A DNA stretch of 64,000 nt from JACMQX01 sp040385105 (GTDB lineage: Bacteria; Pseudomonadota; Gammaproteobacteria; Burkholderiales; Burkholderiaceae_C). A program made the translations under genes and the position numbers. The notes beneath the pieces were generated by a model. It ran no database searches, was not told the DNA's origin, and saw only the letters and a list, made by a program, of their open reading frames with translations. Below, piece by piece: positions 1-8,544 of this stretch (position 1 is the first letter of the stretch; each line of letters opens with the position of its first letter). The DNA is taken from assembly GCA_040385105.1 (NCBI GenBank), contig JAZKHY010000007.1:1-64000 (forward strand), in the 5' to 3' direction.

Positions 1-401
1 CGCTGTTCGAGCTGATCTGGCAATACCGCTTCCTCTACCGCGACCTCAACGACCTGCTGTCCAAGAACCGCCGGCTGGAGACGCACTTCCAGTGGGTGCT
101 CAAGAACAAGACCCGCGCGGTGCGTGCCCTGCTGGACGGCATGAGCCGCTCCGGCGCCATCAGCATCGACTCGCGCGAGGTCGAGGCCACAGCCACCAGC
201 ATGGTGGTGGTGCTGACCTACTGGCTGAGCTACGAATATGTGCGCGACCCGCGCCGCGCGCTGGAGCCCGAGAGTGCCCAGCTGGCGCTGCTGCGCGGCG
301 CGCACCATGTGCTGAACCTGCTGGTGCCGTACCTCGAACCCGGGCAGCGCATGCACCTGCTCGGGCTGGTCGGCGCCTACAGCAACCCTGCAGAAAAATA
401 A
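1..401 (+). CDS. TetR-family transcriptional repressor, C-terminal part (5' end outside window)
   Basis: The open frame enters from the left edge and ends with TAA at 399-401, so only the last ~133 residues are visible and the DNA-binding HTH lies outside. The visible part, beginning LFELIWQYRFLYRDL, matches my memory of the C-terminal ligand-binding and dimerisation domain of a proteobacterial TetR subfamily (PF13972 type). That subfamily often sits beside lipid or acyl-CoA genes. The TPR gene follows after 13 bases with a purine-rich ribosome site between them, so they are probably co-transcribed. Ligand and targets are unknown. Confidence 0.75.
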   Translation, partial: LFELIWQYRFLYRDLNDLLSKNRRLETHFQWVLKNKTRAVRALLDGMSRSGAISIDSREVEATATSMVVVLTYWLSYEYVRDPRRALEPESAQLALLRGAHHVLNLLVPYLEPGQRMHLLGLVGAYSNPAEK

Positions 402-414
402 GAGGAGACAAACC

Positions 415-1188
415 ATGGCCAAGTGGACTGCATTCCCGCACGCGGGCGACTATGCGTTTGATGCCGCGGGCGTCAAGAAGAACTGGGCCCGGCTGCATGC
501 GGGGGACGCCGAGCCCCTGCCGTCCGACCCCGCCGTGCTCCAGGCCTGGGCGCTGTTCCACAGCGGCGAGTTCCAGAAGGCCTTTGAGGCCGGTCTCAAG
601 GCCGGCGGCAGCGGCATCACCGTGGCCAACAAGGCCGCCTGCGTGTACGCGACCTACCTTGAGAAGAAGGAAAAGGCCCGGCTCGACCTGTTCATGGAAG
701 CCGCGCAGCGTGCCGAGGCGCAGGCCGCCGAAGACTCCAGGAACCCGAACGCCTGGTACTGGCAGGCCTATGCGCTGGGCCGCTACAGCCAGGGCATCAG
801 CGTGGCCAAGGCACTGGCGCAGGGGCTGGGCAGCAAGGTCAAGGAGTCGCTGGAGAAAGCCATCCAGCTCAACCCCAAGCATGCGGATGCGCATGTCGCG
901 CTCGGCGCCTTTCATGCCGAAGTCATCGACAAGGTCGGCACGCTCATTGGCGGCATGACCTACGGTGCCAGGAAAGACACCGGCCTCAAGCTGTTCCAGG
1001 AAGCGATGAAACTCAACCCGGGCTCAGCCATCGGGATGATCGAATACGCCAACGGGCTGGTCATGCTGGAGGGGGACGGCAAGATCAAGGAAGCGACAAA
1101 GCTGTACGAGCAGGCCGCCTCCAGCAAGCCGATGGACGCAGCCGAGCGGCTCGATGTGGACCTGGCATTGACGGAGTTGCAAGACTAG
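415..1188 (+). CDS. TPR-repeat protein of unknown function
   Basis: A 257-residue soluble protein with no signal peptide or membrane segment. The middle and C-terminal parts contain helical repeat signatures of the TPR type, with LNPKHADAHVALG and LNPGSAIGMIEYANG as clear repeat ends. They are preceded by a conserved-looking AWYWQAYALGRYSQG segment. TPR proteins act as interaction scaffolds, and nothing here reveals the partner. The ATG is preceded by AAGAGGAGACAAACC, a good ribosome binding site. It probably forms an operon with the upstream TetR-type gene. Confidence 0.7.
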   Translation: MAKWTAFPHAGDYAFDAAGVKKNWARLHAGDAEPLPSDPAVLQAWALFHSGEFQKAFEAGLKAGGSGITVANKAACVYATYLEKKEKARLDLFMEAAQRAEAQAAEDSRNPNAWYWQAYALGRYSQGISVAKALAQGLGSKVKESLEKAIQLNPKHADAHVALGAFHAEVIDKVGTLIGGMTYGARKDTGLKLFQEAMKLNPGSAIGMIEYANGLVMLEGDGKIKEATKLYEQAASSKPMDAAERLDVDLALTELQD

Positions 1189-1253
1189 GGACCTCCGCGG
1201 ATCGGGATGTCGGCCTACACGGCAGCGCGCGCGGCACTGCCAATAATCGCCGC

Positions 1254-1700
1254 ATGAACATCTTCGAAGCCCTCCGCGTCAGTCACGTCACGCAGCGCGC
1301 CCTCGCGGCCCAGCTGATTGAAACCTCAGGCGACAGCCCCGACCGCACCCGCCTCTTCCGCGAACTCAAGCAGGAATTGCTGGTGCATGAAACGGCCGAA
1401 GAGCGCTGCTTCTACGTGCCACTGTTCGAGCACGACTCCACGGTTGACGCCTCGCGCCATGCCATCGCCGAACACCACGAGATGGACGAGATGGTGGAAG
1501 ACCTGGAGAAAATCGAGCAAAGCTCGCCGGCCTGGCTGCCCGCAGCGAAGAAGCTGGCCGAGAAGGTCAATCACCACCTGCAGGAAGAAGAAACCAAGTT
1601 CTTCCAGCTGGCGGGCAAGGTGCTGACGGAAGCGCAGAAGCTGTCGCTGGCCAAGGACTATGAAGCCGAGTTCCTGACGCTCAGGACAAAGAAAGACTGA
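1254..1700 (+). CDS. Hemerythrin HHE-domain protein
   Basis: A 148-residue all-helical protein with the histidine and acidic ligands of a hemerythrin-like di-iron site: H and E in the LLVHETAEERCF segment, HHEMDE in the middle and NHHLQEEE towards the C-terminus. Such single-domain cytoplasmic proteins bind O2 or NO or buffer iron. There is no fused sensor or signalling domain. It stands alone between the TPR gene and the convergent acyltransferase gene. A second, larger hemerythrin lies at 62267-63031. Confidence 0.85.
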   Translation: MNIFEALRVSHVTQRALAAQLIETSGDSPDRTRLFRELKQELLVHETAEERCFYVPLFEHDSTVDASRHAIAEHHEMDEMVEDLEKIEQSSPAWLPAAKKLAEKVNHHLQEEETKFFQLAGKVLTEAQKLSLAKDYEAEFLTLRTKKD

Positions 1701-1715
1701 AGCGCCACAGCCCTG

Positions 1716-3341
1716 TCACTCTCCCCATGGGAGCATCATGGTGACGATTGAAAGTTTTGCAAACTCCGGCGTGAACTCGTCAATGATGGCCTGCGGGTCA
1801 GGGCACAGCGTCGAATCGGTGATGACGCCGAACTGCACGCCGCCGCCATAGCTCAGGATCGACACACCCAGCCCCACATCGCCCGACTGCGGCACCCAGA
1901 ACAGGTTCTGCTCCACAGTGGAGCCGCAGAACTTGATCTTCTCGCGCGGGCCGGGCACGTTGGTCATGACGGCCGTGGTCTTCTTGCCGAACAGGTTGAG
2001 CATCGCGTCCTGCGCCGGCTTGATCAGCAGGCCGGCCACCGCCAGCAGGCTGAATGCCAGCAGCGGCTGGTAGCTGCCTTTCATCGCATTCATCCGGCGG
2101 CGGACCTCGTACACACGCTCGATCGGGTTGTCCACGCCGATGGGCAGCACCAGCGGCGCCAGGCCGAAGCGGTTGCCCAGCTTGTGCGCCTGGTCCAGCG
2201 GCCGCAGGTTGACCGGCACCATGGCGCGGATCTCCTGGCCCGTGGTGTCGTCGCCATGCGACTTGAGGTATTCGCCAATGGCACCGGCCACGCAGGACAG
2301 CAGCACGTCATTGACCGAGCAGTTCAGCGCCTTGCCCACGGCCTTGACTTCATCCAGCGGGATCGGCTGGCACCAGGCCACGCGCTTGGCGGTGCCAGGC
2401 TTGCCCTTCAGGCGGGTCTTCGAGTCGTCCGGCATCATGGCCAGCGCAGCCAGGTCGCTCACTAGCTGGTAGGCCACCTTGGCCATGTCCATCGAGCCGG
2501 CCATGCCCTTTTGCGGGTCGCTCAAGATCTGCAGCACCTGCGCAGCGCCGTCGCCGGCCTTGCCCAGCGCCTTGACGGTCATGTCGGTGAAGGGCTTGAT
2601 GAGGGTGTCGGAAATCCAGTCTTCCGGCCCGTTGCGCGCAGCCTTCGGCGAGCGCTCGGGCGGCGGCGCGCCGCCGTCGATCAGCGACATGGTCACCGAG
2701 ATCAGCGCAATGCCGTCGGCAATGCAGTGGTGGATGCGCACGATCATCGCGCTGCCCATCGTGCCATCGGGCAGCCGGTAGTTCTCGATCAGGCTGAACT
2801 GCCACAGCGGATGTTTGCGGTCCAGCGGCTGCATGGCCAGCTCGGCCACGCGGTCCTGCAGCGCGTCCTGGTCCTGGCCGCTGGCTGCCCTGGGCAGCTT
2901 CTCGCGCACCACGTGGTTGTTGATGTCAAAGTCAGGGTCGTCCACCCAGGTGGCGCCCGCCGCGTCTTCCACCACGCGCTGGCCGAAGCGGCGGTACTTG
3001 AGCAGCCGGCCTTCCACGCGTTCGCACAGCGCGGCATGCGAGATGCCGGGCGCCAGCACCCAGATGCCGGTGATCATCATCAGGTTGGAGTCAGAGTCCA
3101 TGCGCAACCAGGCGGTGTCCACCTTGGTCATGCGCTCGCCGGACAGGCCCAGCGTGCCGCTGACGGCATTGGTGACGTTCTTGCGGACGACCTTCGCGGC
3201 CTTTGTCGCAGTCTTGCGGGCGCGCTTTGCCACGGGCGCCACGTTCGCAGCCACCTGGGAGGCAAGCTTGCGGGTGGCATCGGAGACAACCCGCGGGGTC
3301 GTGGGCTTCGCAGCTGCTTTCGCGACGATTCGGGTCACCAT
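1716..3341 (-). CDS. Wax ester synthase/diacylglycerol acyltransferase (WS/DGAT) with basic N-terminal tail
   Basis: 541 residues. The HHxxxDG acyltransferase motif is present as HHCIADG near residue 205, and the C-terminal half has the NVPGPREKIKFCGS and QFGVITD segments of the bacterial WS/DGAT family. These enzymes join acyl-CoA to alcohols or diacylglycerol to make wax ester or triacylglycerol at the inner membrane or lipid-droplet surface. The first ~63 residues are an extra lysine/alanine-rich tail (KRARKTATKAAKVV) before the normal fold, which would explain the length above the usual ~460. The gene is divergent from the acyl-CoA-binding protein. The start has an upstream GGAGAG. Confidence 0.9.
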   Translation of the reverse strand: MVTRIVAKAAAKPTTPRVVSDATRKLASQVAANVAPVAKRARKTATKAAKVVRKNVTNAVSGTLGLSGERMTKVDTAWLRMDSDSNLMMITGIWVLAPGISHAALCERVEGRLLKYRRFGQRVVEDAAGATWVDDPDFDINNHVVREKLPRAASGQDQDALQDRVAELAMQPLDRKHPLWQFSLIENYRLPDGTMGSAMIVRIHHCIADGIALISVTMSLIDGGAPPPERSPKAARNGPEDWISDTLIKPFTDMTVKALGKAGDGAAQVLQILSDPQKGMAGSMDMAKVAYQLVSDLAALAMMPDDSKTRLKGKPGTAKRVAWCQPIPLDEVKAVGKALNCSVNDVLLSCVAGAIGEYLKSHGDDTTGQEIRAMVPVNLRPLDQAHKLGNRFGLAPLVLPIGVDNPIERVYEVRRRMNAMKGSYQPLLAFSLLAVAGLLIKPAQDAMLNLFGKKTTAVMTNVPGPREKIKFCGSTVEQNLFWVPQSGDVGLGVSILSYGGGVQFGVITDSTLCPDPQAIIDEFTPEFAKLSIVTMMLPWGE

Positions 3342-3489
3342 GCGTGTCTCTCCACCAGTGTTTTGGTTTGAATTCGGGTCAGGCCCCTATTCTGGGGCGT
3401 AGGCTGCACGTAAGATACTTCGCAGTTACCCCAACAGGTAGATACTTCACCCCAATCGCCACCCGGACCATACCAAGAGGAGCATCTCC

Positions 3490-3744
3490 ATGGCCGACCT
3501 GAAAGCCGCATTCGAAGCCGCCGTTGCCGGTTCCAAGAACCTGAGCGAGCGCCCCGACAACGCCACGCTGCTGAAAATCTATGCGCTGTACAAGCAGGGC
3601 ACCGCCGGCGACAACGCCGACAAGAAGCCCGGCTTCGGCGACATGGTGGGCCGCGCCAAGTGGGACGCCTGGAACGGGCTCAAGGGCACGTCGAAGGACG
3701 ATGCGATGCAGCAGTACATCGACCTGATCGAATCCCTGTCCTGA
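3490..3744 (+). CDS. Acyl-CoA-binding protein (ACBP)
   Basis: An 84-residue protein with the full four-helix ACBP pattern: LKAAFEAAV at the start, LLKIYALYKQGTAGD in the middle and the KWDAWNGLKG motif near residue 58. It binds long-chain acyl-CoA esters in the cytoplasm and supplies them to acyltransferases. The neighbouring divergent WS/DGAT is an obvious user. The ATG at 3490 has AAGAGGAGC upstream. Family identity is clear, while the link to the neighbour is an inference from position. Confidence 0.93.
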   Translation: MADLKAAFEAAVAGSKNLSERPDNATLLKIYALYKQGTAGDNADKKPGFGDMVGRAKWDAWNGLKGTSKDDAMQQYIDLIESLS

Positions 3745-3754
3745 CAACTTCCTC

Positions 3755-5005
3755 TCAGGCCACGATGCCTTTGGACTTCAAGGCCTCTATCTGCGCCTGA
3801 GTCAGGCCGATTTCCTTGAGCACTGTGTCGGTGTCCTGCCCCAGCGCAGGTGCATTGCGGCGATGGCCGCCAGGGGTGGCTGACAGCTTGGGCACAATGC
3901 CGGGCAGCGCAAGGCGGGAACCGTCGTCCATGGTCACCTCGTCGATCATTCCGCGCGCCTTGTAGTGCGGGTCGGCCGCAATGTCGGCTATGTTGTAGAT
4001 ACGGCCTGCCGGCACATGGGCGCTGTCCAGCACCGCCAGCACCTCTTCCACCGTTCGCTGCGCCGTCCATTCGCCAATGACGGCGTCAATCTCGGCCACG
4101 CGCACCACACGCCCGGCGTTGTCGGCAAGGCCCGGGTCGGCGCCCATGTCAGGCCGGCCCACCGCAGCCATCAGGCGGCGGAAGATGCTGTCGCCATTGC
4201 CTGCAATCAGCGCATAGCCGCCGTCCCTGCAGCGGTAGGCATTGCTGGGTGCAATGCCGGGCAAGGCGCTGCCGGCAGCCTCACGTACGGCGCCGAAGGC
4301 GCTGTACTCGGGCAGGAGGCTTTCCATGCAGTTGAAAACCGCCTCATACAGTGCGACGTCGATCACCTGCCCCAGTCCCTTTGGCGCGCCGGGGCTGGCA
4401 GTCGCATGCCGGTGCTGCAAGGCCAGCAGGATGCCGATCACGCCATGCAGCGCAGCCAGCGTGTCGCCAATGCTCACGCCCACCCGCACCGGCACGCGGC
4501 CCGGCTCGGCCGTGAGGTGCCGCAGGCCGCTCATGGCCTCGGCCACCACGCCGAAGCCCGGGCGGTCGCGGTACGGCCCGGTCTGGCCGTAGCCGCTGAT
4601 GCGCAGCACGATGAGGCGCGGGTTGAGTTTGAGCAAATCGTCCGGCGCCAGGTTGAAGCCCTCCATCGCGCCGGGCCGGAAGTTCTCGATCAGCACGTCC
4701 GCATCGGCCGCGAGCTGGCGCACGATGTCCTGCGCCCCGGGCTCCTTCAGGTCCAGCGCGATGGAGCGCTTGTTGCGCGACTGCACCTGCCACCAGACGG
4801 ATGTGCCGTCCTTGAGCAGGCGCCACTTGCGCAGCGGGTCGCCGCCGGAGCCGGGCCGGGCCTTGTCGTCCGGCGGCTCGACCTTGATGACATCGGCGCC
4901 AAAGTCGGCCAGCGTCTTCGCGGCAAACGGGCCGGCGATGAGCTGGCCCAGCTCGATGACTTTCAGGCCGGCGAGCGGTCCGCCAGTTTGGGCGGGTGGC
5001 GTCAT
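3755..5005 (-). CDS. CaiB/BaiF class III CoA-transferase
   Basis: 416 residues. It begins GLKVIELGQLIAGPFAAKTLADFGADVIKVE, the typical N-terminus of class III CoA-transferases. An aspartate in the GVSIGDTLAAL segment near residue 180 is the expected catalytic residue that forms the acyl-aspartyl intermediate. These enzymes move CoA between carboxylic acids, and the substrate cannot be read from the sequence. The start codon overlaps the stop of the upstream PHA-type gene by four bases, so the two are translationally coupled. It is the last gene of a four-gene minus-strand operon. Confidence 0.9.
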   Translation of the reverse strand: MTPPAQTGGPLAGLKVIELGQLIAGPFAAKTLADFGADVIKVEPPDDKARPGSGGDPLRKWRLLKDGTSVWWQVQSRNKRSIALDLKEPGAQDIVRQLAADADVLIENFRPGAMEGFNLAPDDLLKLNPRLIVLRISGYGQTGPYRDRPGFGVVAEAMSGLRHLTAEPGRVPVRVGVSIGDTLAALHGVIGILLALQHRHATASPGAPKGLGQVIDVALYEAVFNCMESLLPEYSAFGAVREAAGSALPGIAPSNAYRCRDGGYALIAGNGDSIFRRLMAAVGRPDMGADPGLADNAGRVVRVAEIDAVIGEWTAQRTVEEVLAVLDSAHVPAGRIYNIADIAADPHYKARGMIDEVTMDDGSRLALPGIVPKLSATPGGHRRNAPALGQDTDTVLKEIGLTQAQIEALKSKGIVA

Positions 5006-5316
5006 TTCTTCTTCGCGGCAGGTTTCTTTTTGGCGAGCAGGGTGTCGAGGTTTTTCACGATCTCGCCCTCGATCTTTTCCTTGAACGCACCAAGAAGGAA
5101 TCCGAGTTTGGCCTCCAGCTCGAACTTCTCCTTCGTGACCTTGAGTTCCCCATTGACGCCGGAGCGGGTGAAGGTCACCAGGTCGGAGGTCTTGCCCTCT
5201 TCGTAGGTGCAGGCCATGTCAAACTTTTCCTCGGCCATCTCGGCCCACTTGAAGGCGATCTTGCGGGCTTCGGCCAGGCCCAGGGTATGGTCTCGCGTGA
5301 TGTGGATGTCAGGCAC
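5002..5316 (-). CDS. Polyhydroxyalkanoic acid system family protein (PF09650 type)
   Basis: A 104-residue protein starting MPDIHITRDHTLGLAEARKIA and ending in a lysine/alanine tail (AKKKPAAKKK). This pattern fits the small family encoded near polyhydroxyalkanoate granule genes. The biochemical role is not established, and granule association is an inference from the family. It overlaps the aminopeptidase gene by eight bases upstream and the CoA-transferase gene by four bases downstream. The lysine-rich tail echoes the basic tail of the nearby WS/DGAT. Confidence 0.8.
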   Translation of the reverse strand: MPDIHITRDHTLGLAEARKIAFKWAEMAEEKFDMACTYEEGKTSDLVTFTRSGVNGELKVTKEKFELEAKLGFLLGAFKEKIEGEIVKNLDTLLAKKKPAAKKK

Positions 5317-6367
5317 GGGGTGTCTCCTTCAGGGCTTGGTGTCGTTGGTCCTTGGGCATATCCGCAAGGCGCTTTGCCGCATCATAAAACCGTTGCCAGT
5401 CGCGGCCTTCGCGCTCGAACAGCGCCTCGAAGCCCGGCACGAGCTCGTCATAGGCGGCCTGCGCGCCAAACGAGGCATTGTTGGCACCCGCCACCCAGGC
5501 GTCATAGCCGGCAAAGCCGCCCCAGCCTGCCTTGAGCTGGGCATAGCGGTCGCGGAAGTCCTGCATGGCCCTGGCCTTCAGCGCGGCGCGTTCGCCGGGC
5601 GGTGCGCTGCTGTAGATCGCCGTGAGCGCGCGGCGCGTGTCCAGCGCCAGCGCGCGGAACTCGACCCGGCGGCTGTTGAACTGCGCATACTCGCTGCGCG
5701 CCGCTTCCGAGCCCTGTGCCTGCAGCCAGCGCGCGCCGCCCAGGCGCTCGACCGCCGTGGCAAATGATTCGTTGAACATGGTGTCGCCCTTGGCATAGAA
5801 CACCTGGTGCGCCAGCTCGTGGAAGATCAGCCGGGCCAGCTCGCCTTCGGGGTAGTTGATGAAGGTGTTGAGCAGCGGGTCGGCAAACCAGCCGAGGGTG
5901 GAATACGCGGGCACGCCATAGACGCTGGCCTCGAAGCCCTGCGCCTTGAGCGCATCGGCTTCGGCGCGGGCGGCGGCTTCATCGAAGTAGCCGCGGTAGC
6001 CGACGCAGCCTGCCACCGGGAAGCACCAGGTGCGCAGCGTCAATGAATATTCCGGCGCGGCCACCACATTCCAGACCACGGCGCGGCGCTTGAGGTCGGC
6101 ATAGCGGCGGTAGCTGTCGTTGTCCGGCAGCTTGAGTTCGCTCACCGCGAAGCTGCGGATGCGCTGGCTCAGGTCAAGCCGCTCCTTGAGCCGGGCCGGG
6201 GTTGAGGCATCCGCCAGCCAGTCGCCGACCGGCCGCGCATCGTTCATCATCTTCATGTGGCCGCTGACCGACTGCCAGTAGTAGCCCAGCGTGCTGCAAC
6301 CGCCCAGGCACAGCAGCGCGCCACCGGCCACCACCGCCATGACGGCTGCGGCAATGCCCCGTTTCAC
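5309..6367 (-). CDS. Putative zinc aminopeptidase, lipoprotein (PF10023 type)
   Basis: 352 residues. A signal peptide ends in a lipobox (LCLGGC, Cys 24), so it is predicted to be a lipid-anchored envelope protein. The zinc motif HELAHQ lies near residue 181 and is followed by FNESFATAVE, which supplies the further acidic ligand. The family is annotated as putative aminopeptidases and, as far as I know, is poorly studied. The start overlaps the end of the molybdopterin oxidoreductase gene by four bases (ATGA). Confidence 0.85.
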   Translation of the reverse strand: MKRGIAAAVMAVVAGGALLCLGGCSTLGYYWQSVSGHMKMMNDARPVGDWLADASTPARLKERLDLSQRIRSFAVSELKLPDNDSYRRYADLKRRAVVWNVVAAPEYSLTLRTWCFPVAGCVGYRGYFDEAAARAEADALKAQGFEASVYGVPAYSTLGWFADPLLNTFINYPEGELARLIFHELAHQVFYAKGDTMFNESFATAVERLGGARWLQAQGSEAARSEYAQFNSRRVEFRALALDTRRALTAIYSSAPPGERAALKARAMQDFRDRYAQLKAGWGGFAGYDAWVAGANNASFGAQAAYDELVPGFEALFEREGRDWQRFYDAAKRLADMPKDQRHQALKETPRA

Positions 6368-8508
6368 GCTGCCGCCGTCCCGGCTGGGGCGGCTTGCACT
6401 GCGCGGCTGGGCCTTTGATCCGCCGCCACTTCCACCAGGCAGTCATAGAACACCGGGCCGCGACCCAGGTCGGTCAGGTGCTGGCTGGTGAGCTGGTTGA
6501 CGTTGCTGCCGTCCAGGCCCAGCTTGCGCCACCAGATGCCCAGGCCATGGACCACGCCGGGCCGCGCGCGTGCCGAGACTTCGGCCTTGCAGCGGTATTC
6601 GCCCCGGCCGTTGAACACCCGCACGATGCTGCCGGTGGTGATGCCCCGCGCCGCGGCATCGGCTTCGTGGATCTCCAGCAGCGGCTCACCCTCGATGTCG
6701 CGCAGGCTCTTGATGTTGACGAAGGTCGAGTTCAGGAAGTTGCGCGCAGGCGGCGAGATCATGGCCAGCGGGTAGTCCGCAGAGGAGCCCGCAGGCTCGT
6801 AGTTGGGCACATGGTCGGGCAGGCCGTCCAGGCCCTGGGCGGCAAGGCGCGCGCTGAAGAACTCGCACTTGCCTGACGGCGTGGGAAAGCCGCCTTCGGC
6901 AAACGGCGCATCCGGCAGCTTGAGCGTGGCAAAGCCTTTGTCCAGCAGTTCGGCAAAGTCCACCTGGCCGCCGTAGGCGGTGCGGCACAGGGTTTCGTCG
7001 CTGTCGGCAAAGCAGGCGTCCGCAAAGCCCATCCGGGCAGCCAGGTCGCGGAACACCTGGGTGTTGGTGTGCGCCTGGCCCACGGGCGCGATGGCCGGGC
7101 GGTTGAGCAGCACGTCGGTATGGCCATAGGCGCTGTGCACATCCCAGTGCTCCAGCTGTGTGGTGGCGGGCAGCACATAGTCGGCATGGTCGGCTGTGTC
7201 GGTCATGAAGTGCTCCAGCACCACGGTGAACAGGTCTTCACGCGCGAAGCCCTGCACCACCTTGCCCGACTCGGGCGCCACGGCCACCGGGTTGCTGTTG
7301 TAGACCACCAGCGCCTCGATCTTCGGGCCGAAACCGGCTGATGAAGGGCGCAGCAGGTCATCGCCGATGGTGCTCATGTTGATGGTGCGCGGCGTGCGGC
7401 TCCCAAGGGCCTGGCGCACCAGGTCCGGCCGCTGCAGCGCGGCCTTGTCCACCGGGAACGAGCCGGAGCTCGACAGCAGCACGCCGCCCGCCCGGTGCCG
7501 CCAGGCCCCGGTGAGCGCAGGCAGGCAGGCGATGGCCCGGGCGGCGTTGCCGCCGCCGCGCACGCGCTGCATGCCGTAGTTGACGCGGATGGCCGTGGGG
7601 CCTGAGGGGCCTGAGGAGCCTGTGGCGCCTGAAGCGCCCCAGTCGCGTGCCAGCGAGCGGACCTGCTCCACCGGTATGCCGCACACGGCTGCGGCGCGCT
7701 CGGGCGGCCACTGCAGCGCGCGTTCACGCAGCGCCTCCCAGCCGAGCGTGTAACGGGCGATGTAGTCATGGTCGAGCCAGTCATGCACGATGAGTTCATG
7801 CATGACGGCAAGGGCCAGCGCCGCATCGGTGCCGGGCAGCAGGGCGATGTGCTCGTGGCATTTCTCGGCGGTCTCGCTCCTTCGGGGGTCGATGCAGATG
7901 AGCTTCGCGCCGTCGCGCTTGGCCGCCTGCACATGGCGCCAGAAATGCAGGTTGCTGGCAATCGAGTTGCTGCCCCAGATGATGATGAGCTTTGACTCGG
8001 CAAAGAACTCGACCCTCATGCCGACCTTGCCGCCCAGCGTCTGCGTCATGCCCTCGCCGCCGGCGGTAGCGCAGATGGTGCGATCCAGCAGCGAAGCGCC
8101 CAGACGGTTGAAAAACCGCGCCGCCATGCTCTCTCCCTGCACCAGGCCCATGGTGCCGGCATAGCTGTAGGGCAGGATGGCCTGCGGGTCGCGCGCGGCA
8201 ATGGCCGACAGGCGCGCCGCAATATCGCCTAGCGCCTCGTCCCAGCTGACCTGCTCGAACTGCCCCGAGCCCTTGGGGCCGGTTCGCCGCAGGGGGTGTA
8301 ACAGCCGCTCTGGGTGGTAGGTGCGCTCGGTGTACTTCGAGACCTTGTTGCACAGCACCCCGGCCGTCTGCGGATGCTCCGCGTTGCCCTGCACCTTGAG
8401 GGCGATGCCGTCCTGCACCGTGGTGACCAGCGCGCAGGTGTCCGGGCAGTCATGCGGGCACGCCCCTCTGACCTGCAACCTAGGGGAGATGCCGATAGAA
8501 CCGCTCAT
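6364..8508 (-). CDS. Molybdopterin-dependent oxidoreductase
   Basis: 714 residues. The N-terminus has the C-x3-C-x3-C motif (CPHDCPDTC) plus a later Cys (VLCNKV), expected to bind one [4Fe-4S] cluster. Molybdopterin-binding segments follow (IIIWGSNSIASN, LICIDPRRSETA, VYNSNPVAVAPE), then a C-terminal dinucleotide-binding barrel. There is no twin-arginine signal, so a cytoplasmic location is likely. The substrate is unknown. Formate, thiosulfate and sulfoxides are used by relatives, but none can be assigned here. A short Gly/Ser/Pro run (GATGSSGPSGPT) interrupts the middle. It is the first gene of the operon, divergent from a binding protein 36 bases away. Confidence 0.88.
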   Translation of the reverse strand: MSGSIGISPRLQVRGACPHDCPDTCALVTTVQDGIALKVQGNAEHPQTAGVLCNKVSKYTERTYHPERLLHPLRRTGPKGSGQFEQVSWDEALGDIAARLSAIAARDPQAILPYSYAGTMGLVQGESMAARFFNRLGASLLDRTICATAGGEGMTQTLGGKVGMRVEFFAESKLIIIWGSNSIASNLHFWRHVQAAKRDGAKLICIDPRRSETAEKCHEHIALLPGTDAALALAVMHELIVHDWLDHDYIARYTLGWEALRERALQWPPERAAAVCGIPVEQVRSLARDWGASGATGSSGPSGPTAIRVNYGMQRVRGGGNAARAIACLPALTGAWRHRAGGVLLSSSGSFPVDKAALQRPDLVRQALGSRTPRTINMSTIGDDLLRPSSAGFGPKIEALVVYNSNPVAVAPESGKVVQGFAREDLFTVVLEHFMTDTADHADYVLPATTQLEHWDVHSAYGHTDVLLNRPAIAPVGQAHTNTQVFRDLAARMGFADACFADSDETLCRTAYGGQVDFAELLDKGFATLKLPDAPFAEGGFPTPSGKCEFFSARLAAQGLDGLPDHVPNYEPAGSSADYPLAMISPPARNFLNSTFVNIKSLRDIEGEPLLEIHEADAAARGITTGSIVRVFNGRGEYRCKAEVSARARPGVVHGLGIWWRKLGLDGSNVNQLTSQHLTDLGRGPVFYDCLVEVAADQRPSRAVQAAPAGTAAA

Positions 8509-8544
8509 GGAGTAACGCTATAGTTTGCTACAGGAGGTGAAATC

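Noticed and set aside
3413..3448. Direct repeat AGATACTTC upstream of the acyl-CoA-binding protein gene
   Set aside because: Only two 9-base copies, which could be chance. It was not scored as an operator.
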